6,269 bases of DNA from SAR202 cluster bacterium. GTDB lineage: Bacteria > Chloroflexota > Dehalococcoidia > Lucifugimonadales > UBA826. The notes under the pieces were generated by a model. The model was given only the letters and a program-made list of their open reading frames with translations, did not search any database and was not told the origin of the DNA. Positions 5,493-6,269 of this stretch are shown piece by piece (the stretch's first letter is position 1; each line of letters opens with the position of its first letter). The position numbers and the translations under genes were made by a program. The DNA lies in NCBI GenBank assembly GCA_009392675.1, contig VFFY01000079.1, forward strand, positions 1 through 6,269. The letters run 5' to 3'.

Positions 5493-6248
5493 TTGAGCCG
5501 ATTTTCAAATTCTTTAGATATTGTGATACCTGTACTTAACGAGGAAAATGCATTAGAGAGCAGCGTTCGTACCCTTGTTTCGTTTTGCCAGAATAATATA
5601 GGACATTATGACTGGTTTATCACAGTAGCTGACAATGGATCTACGGATCATACTTTGCAGATTGCTGAAATGTTGTCTGAACAGTATTCCAGGGTGCGGT
5701 TTATACGGTTGGAAGAGAGAGGTAGGGGGAGGGCATTAAAAATGGCTTGGTCACAGAGTGAAGCCGCAATGTTGGCTTACATGGATGTGGATCTTTCCAC
5801 AGACTTAAATTGTTTCCCCCAGTTCTTAGAATCAGTCAGCGGGTTAGAATTTCAGATCGCCATCGGCTCTAGATTAATTTCGGGCTCTAAAGTAGTAGGA
5901 AGATCTTTTAAAAGAGAATTTATCTCCCGGTGTTACAGTCTTCTTTTTAGAATGATGTTTTTTGTTTCGTTTAAGGACGCTCAATGCGGATTTAAAGTTA
6001 TATCTCGAAAAGTGGCTGAGGAGGTTGTTCCGCTTATAAAAAATAACGGTTGGTTTTTTGACACTGAACTTTTGATATTGGCTGAAAAAAACGGATATTC
6101 GGTTTTAGAAATTCCTGTGAAATGGGTGGATGATCCAGACTCTAGAGTGAATATAGTGAAAACCGCATTTGAAGATATAAAAGGTTTATTAAGACTTAGA
6201 TTTCGAGATTTATCTGAATCTCGAAAATTGCTTAAATGCAATAAATGA
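5493..6248 (+). CDS. Family 2 glycosyltransferase, polyprenyl/dolichyl-phosphate sugar transferase-like
   Basis: The 251-residue GT-A-fold enzyme probably moves a sugar from a nucleotide-sugar donor to a lipid-phosphate or other acceptor at the cytoplasmic face of the membrane. Family-2 motifs in order: the donor-binding strand IVIPVLNEEN at 10-19, DNGSTD (47-52), the GRGRAL loop, the metal-binding DVD (98-100) followed by LSTDL, GSRL, and DAQCGFK (162-168). A WFFDTELL segment comes next, and PVKWVDDPDSRVN lies near the C-terminus. The DxQCGFK and W-FD-ELL pattern resembles Alg5/DPM1-like enzymes. I see no membrane helix, so it lacks the C-terminal anchor of some relatives. Donor and acceptor cannot be told from sequence. 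It starts at TTG with a good Shine-Dalgarno, 24 bases after purH, so it is probably co-transcribed although its job appears unrelated. After its stop, ATGGCA at 6264-6269, preceded by GAGA, could begin another gene, but only two codons are visible. Confidence 0.9.
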   Translation: MSRFSNSLDIVIPVLNEENALESSVRTLVSFCQNNIGHYDWFITVADNGSTDHTLQIAEMLSEQYSRVRFIRLEERGRGRALKMAWSQSEAAMLAYMDVDLSTDLNCFPQFLESVSGLEFQIAIGSRLISGSKVVGRSFKREFISRCYSLLFRMMFFVSFKDAQCGFKVISRKVAEEVVPLIKNNGWFFDTELLILAEKNGYSVLEIPVKWVDDPDSRVNIVKTAFEDIKGLLRLRFRDLSESRKLLKCNK

Positions 6249-6269
6249 TGATACGAGATTGCTATGGCA

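Noticed and set aside
6264..6269. Start of a downstream gene (ATGGCA, with GAGA upstream)
   Set aside because: Only two codons are visible before the window ends; it is noted in the glycosyltransferase entry but not called as a gene.

Overview
The window is bacterial and moderately AT-rich, and every convincing gene is on the plus strand. The core is a de novo purine cluster, purF-purN-purM-purH, followed 24 bases later by a family-2 glycosyltransferase. Upstream lie a short zinc-ribbon gene and the 3' end of a membrane-protein gene cut by the window edge. The style of several proteins suggests a Chloroflexota-like lineage, possibly a marine SAR202-type organism: the [4Fe-4S] PurF with a very short propeptide, the DPVGTKL form of PurM, the GAGQPNR form of PurH, and the glycosyltransferase type. 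This placement is inference from remembered family sequences and has not been tested.

Layout. 1-209 is the membrane-protein tail. 210-286 is a short gap with no convincing promoter. 287-514 is a 75-residue two-CxxC zinc-ribbon protein with a good Shine-Dalgarno. 515-834 is the only long non-coding stretch. Its first part (515-648) shows nothing I can name. It then has a strong sigma70-like promoter (TTGACC, 18 bases, TATAAT; 649-678) and a leader of about 150 bases that looks able to fold, ending in a perfect 10-base inverted repeat just before the purF ribosome-binding site. 835-6248 holds the five-gene operon, with gaps of 16, 24, 22 and 24 bases and no visible internal terminator. The last 21 bases may contain the first codons of another gene.

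Function. PurF makes phosphoribosylamine from PRPP and glutamine (step 1). PurN formylates GAR (step 3). PurM closes the imidazole ring (step 5). PurH carries out the last two steps to IMP. Both enzymes that use 10-formyl-tetrahydrofolate, PurN and PurH, are here; purD, purL/Q/S, purE/K, purC and purB must be elsewhere. All catalytic and cluster-ligand motifs I checked are present, so the enzymes look functional. The glycosyltransferase is probably co-transcribed but has no obvious biochemical link to purines.

I found no mobile element, CRISPR array, tRNA or rRNA. The most interesting part is the purF leader: a promoter, a TTCGAA repeat touching the -10 box, a candidate pseudoknotted fold that matches no riboswitch class I could recall, and a hairpin abutting the Shine-Dalgarno.
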